A stretch of 64,000 bases of DNA from Aphelocoma coerulescens (taxonomy: Eukaryota; Chordata; Aves; Passeriformes; Corvidae), in contig NW_027184085.1 in NCBI RefSeq assembly GCF_041296385.1, positions 56,325,109-56,389,108 of the forward strand, in the 5' to 3' direction. The notes under the pieces were generated by a model. The model saw only the letters and a list, made by a program, of their open reading frames with translations. It was not told the origin of the DNA and did not search any database. The position numbers and the translations under genes are program-made. Every line of letters begins with the position of its first letter. Position 1 is the first letter of the stretch. This document shows, in pieces, positions 12,201 to 22,787 of this stretch.

Positions 12201-14085
12201 GTTGTAATTCCTCAGTAGAAACTCTTAGTGAAACCTCAGACAGATCACATAAATACAGTAAGTGAACAAATGCAAGAATGTTTTCAGCAACAAAGGCAAG
12301 GAAATAACGGTGTGCTGATATCACTTTGTATGTGAGGAGGCCATTTAATGTTGTCTGAATATAGAACATAAGATGCCTCCCTGCTATTCTGTGTTGCTTC
12401 CAAGGATATTTCTATCATTGGCAGTGCCAGGTTCAGCACTTGCCTAGTCCCTTTTTACTACCTAAAAATGCTCTTGCTCATCACATACCCTACAAAATGC
12501 ACAGCTGAGAAAGTACTGTTGAAAATGATGCGACAAGAGGATGTGGTGGACATGGAAAGTGGAGTACTGCTTTTATTGCTAACAGATTAGGGGAAATGCC
12601 GATAAGATTACAGGCTTAGTGTAGGTAAAAAATGAAAAAAAAAGAATAGTCTATAAGTGAGCAATTATTTTTCATTATGTCTCTTCTATTATTAACACTT
12701 CAGCTGATATTCTTTTCATGACATATCTCTTTGTATATATTAAAGGACAGCATTTACAACGTAGTCTGCAACGGAATATTCCATTTCATAGTGCAATAGT
12801 TGTAGCAGGAAAGTAATTTAATTCCAAAATCTGCATATACAAAGTAATGGCAGCTATATATATTCAGATCATGGATGTTTGCAAGATTTTAGTATAGGGT
12901 AAGCAGCCCTTTGTCAGAAGTCCTGTGTTTTTCAATGTGGAATGGTCTCTGCTCACTCAGCTCATGTATTGCTACAACACTAGTCACCAAACCTTCCACT
13001 CTGAACAAAAAATATGTGAAGCCAGGTTTTACACAATGCTTTCACTGCCTTAGTCCCATCATTTCAGCTTGCTCTAAGTCAGAGGGAGCTACTGAGAGAG
13101 TAACATATTACTGTATCCCTTTTTCCTGATGTGGGGGTCTATTTCACTTTCAGCTATTTCACCTTTCCTCACACCCTTTTCTTATGTGTCTACTAGGAAA
13201 AATATATCAATCTGCCTTCAACTTCAGTGGCTGCTAAAATACAGTTGGGTTTGTAAAATTAGTCTGAAAAAATAATTTGACCTAAACCAAGAGCTATTCC
13301 CCAAGTTGTCACAAGGAGGTTGGATATAATTATGCTGTATTTTATAACAGATTTCCATGTAAAGAAAGAAAAAAAAGGAAATTATCTAAAGTATTTACTT
13401 TTGTCTGTGAAATGCATGCAGGTATTTTCATAACAAACATATTACCCTTGGCTGTTCCTCCATGCAACGTAAATGGTTTATTTGGCCAAAACCAACATGA
13501 GTTATGCAGAGGAGAATGTATATCATAACACAGATTTCATCTCCTCTCATGTGTGTACTGATGATGAATTAAATAGTCAACAACTTAAAGTATTTTCTTT
13601 ATTTTGATCAGAAGTGTAGAATTCAGTATTCCAATCTCGTACATCCAAGCACTGTGTAGGTCCCTAATGAGGCTGCTTTGCTAACAAGAATTCTATAAAA
13701 ATCAGAGGAGAGACATGTCTCTAGAGTGTCAGAATGAGATCTGCTGTGACCAGCTTAATCTCTCAAGTTCCTTAACTGAAGAAGACAGATTCTCTGTCAG
13801 GGAGTTTACAGTATGTCCAGCATTTTTTCTCTGAGTAGAGAGGGAATTAGGGACTTTCTTTAAGGGCACTGAATGGATTCCATAAGTCTTACATGGTATC
13901 AGACTCTCTGCATGTTTTTATAGCATAACTGAAATAGGCAGATAGGGTTTAATTTTTATGCTCTTCTTCTAGAAAGAATAAAATTTGAAAAAGATGAGAT
14001 ATTGCCATCAACAGAGAAACTTGTTTACATCCCACCCCTTCTTACTCTCTCACAGCTATGCAACCACCCCACTTTTGTTTACTTT

Positions 14086-14600
14086 TGTCCTTGGTTGCAG
14101 TATATTCTACTACCATCCTCATGAGCTGTTGAAACTAGGTGGGGCAGTATTTCCTTGCCTCCTCCCTCTGGACTATCTTCTGTTAATGAGCCCATCAATG
14201 CCCTGCCACATGGCTCATCAGCCCATTGTGAGGTGCTCCACCCAGAAGGAGGAACCAAGCATTTCATCCTGGATATAATCTGAGATTCTGAACACCACAG
14301 ACACCCTTTCCACTGGATTCCCAGAGGACAGGAGCTACACAGCCACCACTGGACCTTCTGAGGAAGAGCAGACCCTTCTACAGGACCACCGCTTCGACAG
14401 AACCACATCCACCACTTCAGGACTGCAGCCACCATCTTATTGGACTGCTACTGCCACCCTGACTAACAGTGTCAGGTTGTATCCTGACTCTGTCAGTTTA
14501 AACCAGTGTTTTCTGCCTCTATTTATTTTTTTTAAATTTTCCCCATTAAATTGTTGTTTTGACTTGGTGCCTCCCACTGGTTTGTTTTCAAGCTAGTACA
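14086..14600 (+). mobile_element. Solo LTR of an endogenous retrovirus (515 bp)
   Basis: Bounded by TGTCCTTGGTTG on the left and CAAGCTAGTACA on the right; the right end reverse-complemented (TGTACTAGCTTG) matches the left end at 9 of 12 positions. A 5-bp duplication ACTTT flanks it (14081-14085 and 14601-14605). A TATA-like GGATATAAT lies near 14269-14277 and an ATTAAA polyadenylation signal at 14545-14550, in the order expected for U3-R-U5 on the plus strand. There is no internal retroviral sequence, so it is a solo LTR. ACTTT also occurs 10 bases earlier (14071-14075), so a start at 14076 is possible but gives poorer terminal symmetry. It is not obviously related to the other LTRs in the window. 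Confidence 0.72.
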
Positions 14601-17600
14601 ACTTTTTGTGACTCATTTGTCGTGCTAAGAAGTTGAAGCAACTCCTGGCTTTTGGGCACAAAAGTAGTGTTCTCTGATAAGGTTTTAGATGAGCAAAGTT
14701 GCAAGCATGTGAATCACTGAAGAGTAGAGGGACACACCCTCTGAGTCTGGAATAATTATAAGAGCAACATTAGAATGTAATTAGATTTTTCCATAATTAA
14801 ACCTTAAAAGCTGCTATTAATTGTGTTGCTCCAGCAACAACAATCTAATGAAAGAGGAGAAAACTGCCAAGCACAATCACAGTTTGCACAAAAAAAAAGC
14901 AAAGTAGAAGAATAGTCAAATTTACATCTGCAGAAATGATTCTCAACTAGTGTAGTGCAGAACACTACTGTGTTGCTCAGAAGCCCATTGCCACCAAGAT
15001 GTGGCCATTTACCCTATTTTAAATATTAATTAAGAATCTCAGAAAATTATGTACTGGAGCACAACACAGATTTTCTTGTTTAAAATACTGTAAAGGGAGA
15101 AAAATGTGATGACAGGCTACTGAATGTGCTTAGTGCAGCATGCTCTCTCTCTCCAAAGTGTAGCATGAGTAATGCAAGGTTACTGCAGTAAGTACACATT
15201 TCTTATTGGATATCAGGGAATATAGGTGTGTAAAATCCATGTAATTTGATAGCACATACATCACCACTGCCCTAGAGAGTACTGAATCATAAGGATCATA
15301 AGGCTACATATTTAGCTCAGTAAAAGAATATTTCTCATCTTTTTTCTCAGAAAATTCTATGGAAATTAGTGGGGGATGGGAGTGAAAGCTTATAAATCAA
15401 GTATTAAAACAACAGGCAAACCACAGAGTTGCTACAGAGACACAAGGTATATCCTTTCCTTTTATTTTATGACATTTTATTTTAAGTGCCCCTCTACCCC
15501 CAATATTTTTAGTAGCAGTGTTAAATTACAGTAGCACTCTTAGGGAAATACATGTGAGATTCACATGAATACCAAGTACATTCATTATGATCAGTGCTGA
15601 ATTCCAAATGAGAATAGCTCCACTTTTTTTTTTTTTTTCTTCTCTGTGTTAACCTTCAAGGCAAGTCAACACATTTCAAACATCCCAGCCTGATTTTAAT
15701 TTGGAAAACAGTCTTAAATATACCACTGCCAAGTCAGATCGAATCAAAGCCGTGAGGAATGAAGGCAGGGAGGAGGAGGGGAGGCAGGGCTGCCACAGCA
15801 AGGAAACACTGTGTGAGAAAGAGAGGTGAAAATGAGAGCTAACATCAGCTCCCCCGGGGTCTGCTGTAATCAGCAGACAAATGGTCTATACTCATGGCAT
15901 GTATTCATTCTGCAGCAATGGGCTGCCAACAAGAGCCTTCCTGTGTCTGTTTGGAAATAAAGTACTAGTCTTCCTCTATTCAGATGCTTTGAAACTAAAA
16001 AGAACTGCTGACAAACACTGCTTTGGGCATTTGACACTGCTTTTTGATCTAGTTAGACAGTGTAAAATGAACAAATTAGGAATCTACTACAAAAGAATCT
16101 CAGTCTTAGCTTGCTAAAATGTCAGGGTTTAAAAACTGGGTTTTTGTCTTTTTTTTTCCCCCTCCTGCTCTCAATTGTTTAAAATCAGGAAAGTACCTTG
16201 CCATTTTCTCATCCTAGCAAAAGGATGCTTTCTTCTGTTTCTGAATCGTCATTTTTCAGCTGTATGTCTGTGCATGAAAAGAACATTAATATCACACATA
16301 ACAAATATATTTACATATTCACCATCTAGATGCATTTTTAATTTGTGTAGATCCTGTCTTTAGATATGTGTTTTGGATTTTGAAACGTGAAAATTTTCTT
16401 TCAAAATATTTTAAAGGAATTTTCACATTCCTAGGAGGATTCTAATGTTAATTAAATTAACTTCTTTTTTTAGTACAACAACAAAAAAAAACCTTTAAGT
16501 CAGTGAAATGTGCATAAACACAGCTTTACAATGACTCTGGAGCAGCACAAGTGTTCTTTTTTTTAAAGTACCTTATTTTTTAAATGTACTTTTATCCTGA
16601 CATACTGTGTATTGGACACTAATGAGTTCCTCTGTGGAGTGAAGTCATCTAGCATGCTTTTAAGTACCATATGTGTACATATGCAAAAGTCAAAAAACCT
16701 TTGAAATCATATCTCATTTGATAGTGAGAAAAATTAGGTAGGCTGTTAACATAGAGCTAAAAGCAGACATCATACAATGGTCCCCAAGACTCATAATGAA
16801 ATTATACATTTTTTTTAATTCAATGATTCAGATGGATTCATTGATGGAATAGTAAGCCATTTCTGAGATCACTAATACTCTAATATATAATTGCAGGATA
16901 GCAGCTACTTATCCATTGCATTCAGCTGTTCTGCCATGCTCCCAAGTTTAATTATCAATCTGCCTTAGAAAATACATTTTCCCCTCTTTTTCTGAAACAG
17001 CAAAATCAAATTTCAGTCACAGTTTGCATTATAATACCTTATCATAAATCCACAGTTCAGGATGAATGATTATAGTCATAGGTACCTACTGATGGAAAAC
17101 ATTTACAATGTGCAACTGTTCCGCGATATTCCAGCCCTGGTGGAAGAGAATGTGCAAGTGTAGAAGTCCATCACAATTTCCTGATCTGGCTGTAATACAG
17201 AGACAGACAGAAAACAGGCTGCTTTTTGCCTGTGAGTATCCCACTTCTAAGCTGCCTTAAAATCTCATAACAATGTAGTCACAAAGGCACAAGAACTTTG
17301 CAAAAATGTTCCAAGCAAAGGGTCAGTGGAGCCAGTGAATAAAAACTGTGTGAATTTAATGAATGAGATCCCGGCTGTGTCCCACCTGCTCGTTCTTTTG
17401 GATGATCAAGCCTGTGCTCACACATATGAACAACAGAAAGGAACTTGTTCTAGGTGTGTTTTTTTTTAATGTGGTGCATATGTATGAACAATGCAGAGGA
17501 AGGGCAGAGCATGGATTGTAGATCAAAGGAAAACATTTTTGCTTTCCTATTTTTTAGTGAATGCTGCTCTTTCAGTAGGTGGTGGATTGGCAGTTTCTGC

Positions 17601-17836
17601 TTAGCAGTGTTTCTGCTTAGCAAGAGAAGAGGCACAAAGGACACAGCGGAAACAGAAGATTCCTTTGCCAGAGTTTTCTGCCCCAGATGGGAAGGACTGT
17701 GTTTACAGCTGCCCTGGCAGGCAGCCCCTTCAACTCAATATTTCTTTGCCTTGTCCAGCTGTGGAGTAGAGTACTAATTGCTGAGATAGAATACAGCTTC
17801 TGAGGTCTTTCTCTTTCCTCTGTACATTAGCAAGTT
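14601..17836. other. unique DNA with a possible regulatory cluster, no gene recognised
   Basis: The stretch contains the ATTA/X-box cluster at 14745-14885, short poly-T runs (for example about 15626-15640) and otherwise unremarkable AT-rich sequence. No open frame exceeds 110 codons and none has a recognisable product. Confidence 0.45.
14745..14885. promoter_or_regulatory. candidate enhancer: ATTA cluster with X-box-like inverted repeat
   Basis: Five ATTA-containing homeodomain-type sites (AATAATTATAAG, GTAATTAG, CATAATTAAACC, ATTAATTG, TCTAATG) fall within about 110 bases. Among them, GTTGCTCCAGCAAC at 14825-14838 is an inverted repeat (arms GTTGCT/AGCAAC, two-base spacer) close to the RFX X-box pattern GTTNCC...GGNAAC. 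The regulatory role is inference from motif density. I cannot test conservation. Confidence 0.25.
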
Positions 17837-17882
17837 GAGATAGAGATGAGAGAGAAAGAGAAAGAGAGAGAGAAATAGACAG
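17837..17882 (+). repeat. (GA)n-rich purine microsatellite
   Basis: A run of GAGA and GAAA units of about 45 bases, interrupted once or twice by T. Confidence 0.85.
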
Positions 17883-19293
17883 ACATACACAGAGTGGCTG
17901 TGTTAATATTACTACCTGCAGATAGACCCTAGAAGATAATATACTAGGAATGCACAACCTACTGTTAATATCAGGAGTAATTAATAATTAAAATGTTTCA
18001 CTTTTTATTATTGATTGCCTCTATTTTTTGCTCTCTCTAGGAGACCCAAAATATGCTGCCATAGACAATAGTCTATAGAGCAGAGATGGCACATTCTGTA
18101 TCTATGGGTTTCCTTCATCAAATATTAACACTTTTTTGAAACACAAATGCAATGGATTTTTGTGTGGATCTCCTGTGAAAGTTATTGTTGTTAAGACTTT
18201 TTTCTTCTTAAGGTATATTTTACTCTTCAACTTATTTTGCAAATCTGAGATACAGTATTTGTTCTACTAATTATGTCACAAAAGTAAACAAATGTTTCAT
18301 ATATTTTCTAAGAATAACACAAATCAGATATAAGAACTGTTATCAGAGAATGATGATGATGACTTCCAAATCATCAGTAAGTAGCTAATACACTGATGTT
18401 AAGGATTATGATGATTATCTGCTGCACCCTTCCATGCTTAGGTCACAAACATTGTGGCAATGACCAGAAGAAGGTGAAGTCAGGCTGCAGTTTGTTCAGT
18501 AGCACATCCAGAATATTCATATTCAGGAGTGTGCAACACAATCTGAAGGCAAGACATCAGAAGGTCATGTTCCCTTTATTTGAAGGAGACTGTTTCAGTA
18601 ATGTTTGAGGAGGTAAGGAAATTCATTGTCTCAAGCTCATCTAGAAATTTTCTGCAGGTCATGGAGCACCACACCGTAGCCATTCCTTCTTTGCACCTTT
18701 GTTTTCTTGAGATGTCAGTCAGGCATCTTCAATGCCTTTACTGATGATTAGAATGATTTCTTGATTTGCACCATGTATTGTGAATAGTACTGTCTGAATA
18801 CAGCTGTTACTGTGGGAGAGAGCATGAACTGAGATGGCCACACCACCCTTTTGGTCTCCTGTCTTTTTGCAGTTACCCAAATAGAGAAATTCCTTTAAAT
18901 CTCAGCAGAGAAGGCCTGTTATCAAAATTATATCAGTCTCCATGACATAAAATCTAAGTGGTAAACCACAGTAAAGAGCTATCTCTGCTAGAAGAATCCC
19001 TGAGAGAAATGGCCAGTGAATTGAAACTTGCAGATGACTTTGGCTACAGTTTCTTCCTTGTAAATTGTCCTGCTTGCTTCATTTATTCTGAATGCATCTC
19101 CAGGGCAGTGGAGAACAAACTGATAAACAGGCCTGTGAATGCTAGGAGTGCAGAAGGATTGACATTTTAAAGGTAAAGACTGAGACTTTTCATCCAGGAA
19201 ATGCAAGATCTGCTATATAGATACTGATATAACTTCTGACAGATAGTGATGAGTGATATGTAATGTCATTCAAGATGAGAGGCAACAACTTAG
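17883..19293. other. unique DNA, nothing recognised
   Basis: No supported gene or repeat. Two overlapping open frames of about 70 codons on opposite strands at 18958-19206 have no splice support. Confidence 0.4.
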
Positions 19294-19610
19294 TTAAAAG
19301 CACTGAATGTGAACCATGAGGCTGGACTCAGCTGCCTTCCAACTCGTGTTCTAGAAAAATTATCTACTGAAATGCCAGGGACTGCATTGAATAACCTTCA
19401 AATTTCAGGACAAGGAATTTGTGATCAGGTCCTTATGAGGCATGTTTTAAATTCAGAATTACTGCTGAAACAGTTGCTCAAGCAATTGTTTGCCGACCAA
19501 GATCAGTTGCCAAACATTATAGTCCCTGAATTCCTCCAAGCTCCTATGAACCAGATCCTGCAAATGCACAGTGCAGGTGGCACAGCTCCTCTGTCAGGTG
19601 AAGATAGTTT
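19294..19610 (+). CDS. candidate penultimate exon, product unknown
   Basis: An open frame runs 107 codons from just after a TAG (19291-19293) to a TAA at 19612-19614. Just before that stop is a good splice donor, TTT|GTAAGT, at 19610/19611. Joining it to the acceptor at 19764/19765 keeps the frame and gives a short C-terminal tail ending at a TGA. The peptide is rich in Leu, Gln, Glu and Asn (for example ELLLKQLLKQLFADQDQLPN) and suggests an amphipathic helix, but I recognise no domain. No convincing upstream acceptor or start codon is visible; the first ATG is 24 codons after the GTG at 19309. It may be chance, a lncRNA exon or a decayed gene. Confidence is low. Confidence 0.18.
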
Positions 19611-19764
19611 GTAAGTGTCTGCACAGGTCACATTTGTATACGTGTATGTCCAGGATCACCACTAGACAGTGCTGAGCTTCGCAGTGGTTAAAGGCAGGCT
19701 CCAGGGGACCATGTCCCCTTGTGGTGTAACTTTTACTGATAGGTTTAATAACTTTCTTTTGCAG

Positions 19765-20200
19765 GTTGGCATCCAGCTTGTGAGATGCCAGAACAGCTGC
19801 TGAATTACCTTTCTGTTACTACCAGAAGCAGTTAAGCTGCAAAAAGATTTGGGTTCAAATCAGCCTCCAAATTTTCAAAAATATAAAGCTTGCTTAATTT
19901 CCATGACAAAAATGTCACATTGAAAGAAGGTGAGAATAACTTAATTCCTTGGTACTTCCATTCCAGCCAAATCCCACGGTGCAGAGGCAAAGAAAGTTGC
20001 AACAATACAGAAAGTGAATTTAACTAATGCAAGAAAGAAATATTGCATGTTAGTTCAACTGTATATTGAAGAAAAGATTCCAGTTATTTTTCATTTTATA
20101 CCACACCTTTTTGCCCAGTCCCAGTGATTATATAATCATATACATTTTCTCTGGCTTTGTACAAAAAATAAGTCAAAATAAATTACAAGCAGTTGAAGCT
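19765..20200 (+). other. candidate terminal exon with 3' UTR
   Basis: A strong acceptor, AACTTTCTTTTGCAG, ends at 19764. In the frame set by the upstream candidate exon the join reads SLLASSL and then a TGA stop at 19781-19783. An AATAAA signal at 20177-20182 would end the transcript near 20200; another AATAAA is at 20705-20710. This depends entirely on the upstream exon being real. Confidence 0.15.
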
Positions 20201-21715
20201 GTAAGTCTCAGGGTTTTGTGAAGCATATGGGGGGTTGCTTCATCTTGTGCATCCAATAATGCTTGGATTTTTGCCCTTTTTGGGTATTTGAATTCTTTGG
20301 ATTCCTTTATTCTCCATTAAACTTCATTCAACTCTGTGTTACTGTGGTACTTTTACCAAGGTGTGAGCCAAAGATCTGGAAAGATCTAGCTGTTATCAAT
20401 ATGAACATTAATAATTTAAAGAACACATAGTTTACTCAGTTCATGGAGTGTTTTCTTAACCTTTGACACCAGTGTTTAACATGGAGAATTTAATGAGAGC
20501 TTCCAAAAGGAGAACTGTCCACCTGTAAATGTCTTTGGTTTTAATATATATATGTATAAGTACACTAACACTTAAATAGTAAATAGTACTTTAAATCATT
20601 AACCACAGCATGTTTAAGTTAGAATTTTTTTTATGTTAATATTAGTTATTGTGTAATATTTTCCATGTTTCTGTGGCTGCTTCCCAAACATTTGTGTTAA
20701 GAACAATAAATATCTCTGATGCATGAACATTAAATGCTTATACTGTTCTTTTATAGAAATTCTTCAATTTATTATTTTTTCTATTTCCATGAAATCTTCT
20801 ATGAAAGAACAACAGTCCCAAAAATCTTGTAGGAAGAAACAGATTTTGCATACACATTTTTAGCATTTTTTTTCCTTATAAAACCATACTACTACTACTA
20901 CTGATAATAATAATAATTAAAAGGAAATATTGTTATTTATTCAAGACATTAAAAAGATTTTCCCTTGGGAAACCCGTGGTTGTTGTCTACAAGACTGCTC
21001 TGATATTTTCATTTATTAATAGAGAATAAGACATAAGCAACCGAAAGAAGAAAGCTGTTTTTTAGATGGAAGAATATTTTCAGGTGTTCTGCTTTCTTGC
21101 TTTAATTCTTTTTTGCTTACTTGATTGATTTTCTTTTGCTTTCTCTATTTATTGCTGTTACTGTTCTTATTTTCTTTTTTTTTTTTTCCTTTAATACACC
21201 ACTGAGCCAAGCTTAGAGAGCAACTGGCATCATCAAGGTTTTTCAGCCTCATTTTGTGAGCCTTCCCTACCTCCACTCTTGACACTGATCAGTGCATCAA
21301 ATGTTTGGTTGTAGAACAGCCACAATGGGTTGAATTGTGAGCAGTCATGGGGATCTCTGGAAGGCAAAATTAATTCTACATGAGTCACCCTCTCTGTCCC
21401 ATTCTCCCTGCCTTTTAGCTGCATCAGATTGATTCACTGTAAGAGTAATTTAAAAATACATTTGATAAAATAGCACATTTTTTGCAACATTTCCTGTTAG
21501 TCATCCGATGAGATCATATCATAGAAATTTTATAACACAGATAATTATCTCTTTTTTTAAGCAAACACACACTTCAGCATGTAGGGTAGGCCCTTTAAAT
21601 GGGCTGCTCTTCAGAGGCTCCAGTTTTAGAACCAGATGTTTCTGTGCAAATATAAACAGTAGCATGGAACACGTGCTTTTCCTATCATATCCAGTAAGTT
21701 ATTAAAATTCACAGC
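20201..21715. other. unique AT-rich DNA with small microsatellites
   Basis: Contains (ACT)n followed by (ATA)n at 20888-20918 and a pyrimidine-rich stretch at about 21085-21192. No gene recognised. It ends with the ACAGC target duplication at 21711-21715. Confidence 0.45.
20888..20918. repeat. (ACT)n-(ATA)n compound microsatellite
   Basis: Four to five ACT units followed directly by about five ATA/TAA units. Confidence 0.8.
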
Positions 21716-22787
21716 TGTATTGGTTTGGCTCGGCCTGGTTTTTGGTAGCAGGGGGGCCACAGAGGGGGCTCCCGTGAAAAGCTGCTGGAAGCTTCCACCA
21801 TGTCCAGCAGAGCCAGTGGCTGATGGCTCTGAAGATGGACATGCTGCTGGCCAAAACTGGACCTGTGAGAGAGACAGGTAATGCCTCTGTGATGACATAT
21901 TTAAGAAGAAAATCAAAACAAAGCTCACACAGACTTTTTCTTCTAGTCAAAGAGGAGGAGGTGAGAACACGTGAGGGAGAACAATGCAGAACACCAGGGT
22001 CAGTGGAGAAGGAGGGGCAGGAGGTGCTCCAGGAGCCGGAGCCGAGGTTCCTCTGCAGGCCGTGGTGCAGACCATGGGGAAGCCGCTGTGCCCCTGCAGC
22101 CCATGGATCCACGGGGGATGCCGAGATCCACCCGCAGCCCCTGGGGGAGGTGCCCGTGCCGGAGCGGGTGGATGCCTGGAGGGGGCTGTGATCCCGCGGG
22201 AGACCCGGTGGAGACAGAGGGCCCTGCTTCCAGGCGGGAGCAGCCTGTCCTTGGAGGGCTGCACCCCGTGGAAAGAGAGAGCCCCGGTGCAGCAGTTCGG
22301 GAGGGCCGTGTGCCCGTGGGAGGGGCTCACGCTGCAGCAGGGGCGGTGGGGCTGCTGCTCCTGAGAGCGGGCCCACGCCAGGGAAGTTCAGGAGAACTGT
22401 CTCCCGGGGCAGGGACCCACGGCCTCACAGGGGAAGACTCCTGTCCCGGAGCAGCGGAAGGAAATCTCGGTGATGGACTGACCAAGCCCCCATGCCCTGT
22501 CTCCCTGTGATATTGGTGGGAAGGAGGGAGGGGCTAGGGGAGGCGAAGGTGTTCTAAGGACTTATTTTACTTCTCATTATCCTTCGCTGGTTCTGTTAAT
22601 AATAAATTCACTCTACAACCTTAAGTTGAGCTTGTTTTGCTCTTGAAGTGTTTTTCTCCCTGTCCTTAACTAATGAACTCTTAATTCGTTTTTTTTCTTT
22701 TCCTCTCCTCTGCCCAGCTGTGGCAGGGGAGGGTAAGCGAGCAACTCTCACGGGTGCCTGGTGTTGGGCCAGTGTCAAACCATGACA
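21716..22787 (+). mobile_element. Solo LTR of an endogenous retrovirus, GC- and CpG-rich (1072 bp)
   Basis: It begins TGTATTGGTTTGG and ends CAAACCATGACA; the ends are imperfect inverted repeats (TGTATTGGTTT against TGTCATGGTTT). The 5-bp duplication ACAGC is perfect on both sides (21711-21715 and 22788-22792). A TATA-like ATATTTAA is at 21897-21904 and AATAAA at 22601-22606, both on the plus strand. No internal retroviral genes flank it. The middle (about 21970-22480) is strongly GC-rich and still holds many CpG dinucleotides, unlike the surrounding DNA, which suggests a fairly young insertion or low methylation. GC-rich sequence yields overlapping open frames of up to 224 codons on both strands; these are artefacts of low stop-codon density. 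Family unassigned; a 5-bp duplication fits ERVL-like elements. Confidence 0.88.

Larger units (their letters stand above)
7769..14085. other. unique AT-rich DNA, no gene recognised
   Basis: About 6.3 kb without a supported gene. It contains short AT-rich microsatellites, for example (TTTAA)n/(TTTTA)n at 9261-9288 and a TA-rich run at 10966-10990, and an 18-bp palindrome at 8034-8051 reported separately. Open frames are all under 80 codons. Confidence 0.45.

Noticed and set aside
21702..22510. Six overlapping open frames of 100-224 codons
   Set aside because: They lie inside a GC-rich solo LTR on both strands; length reflects scarcity of stop codons, and none resembles a retroviral protein.
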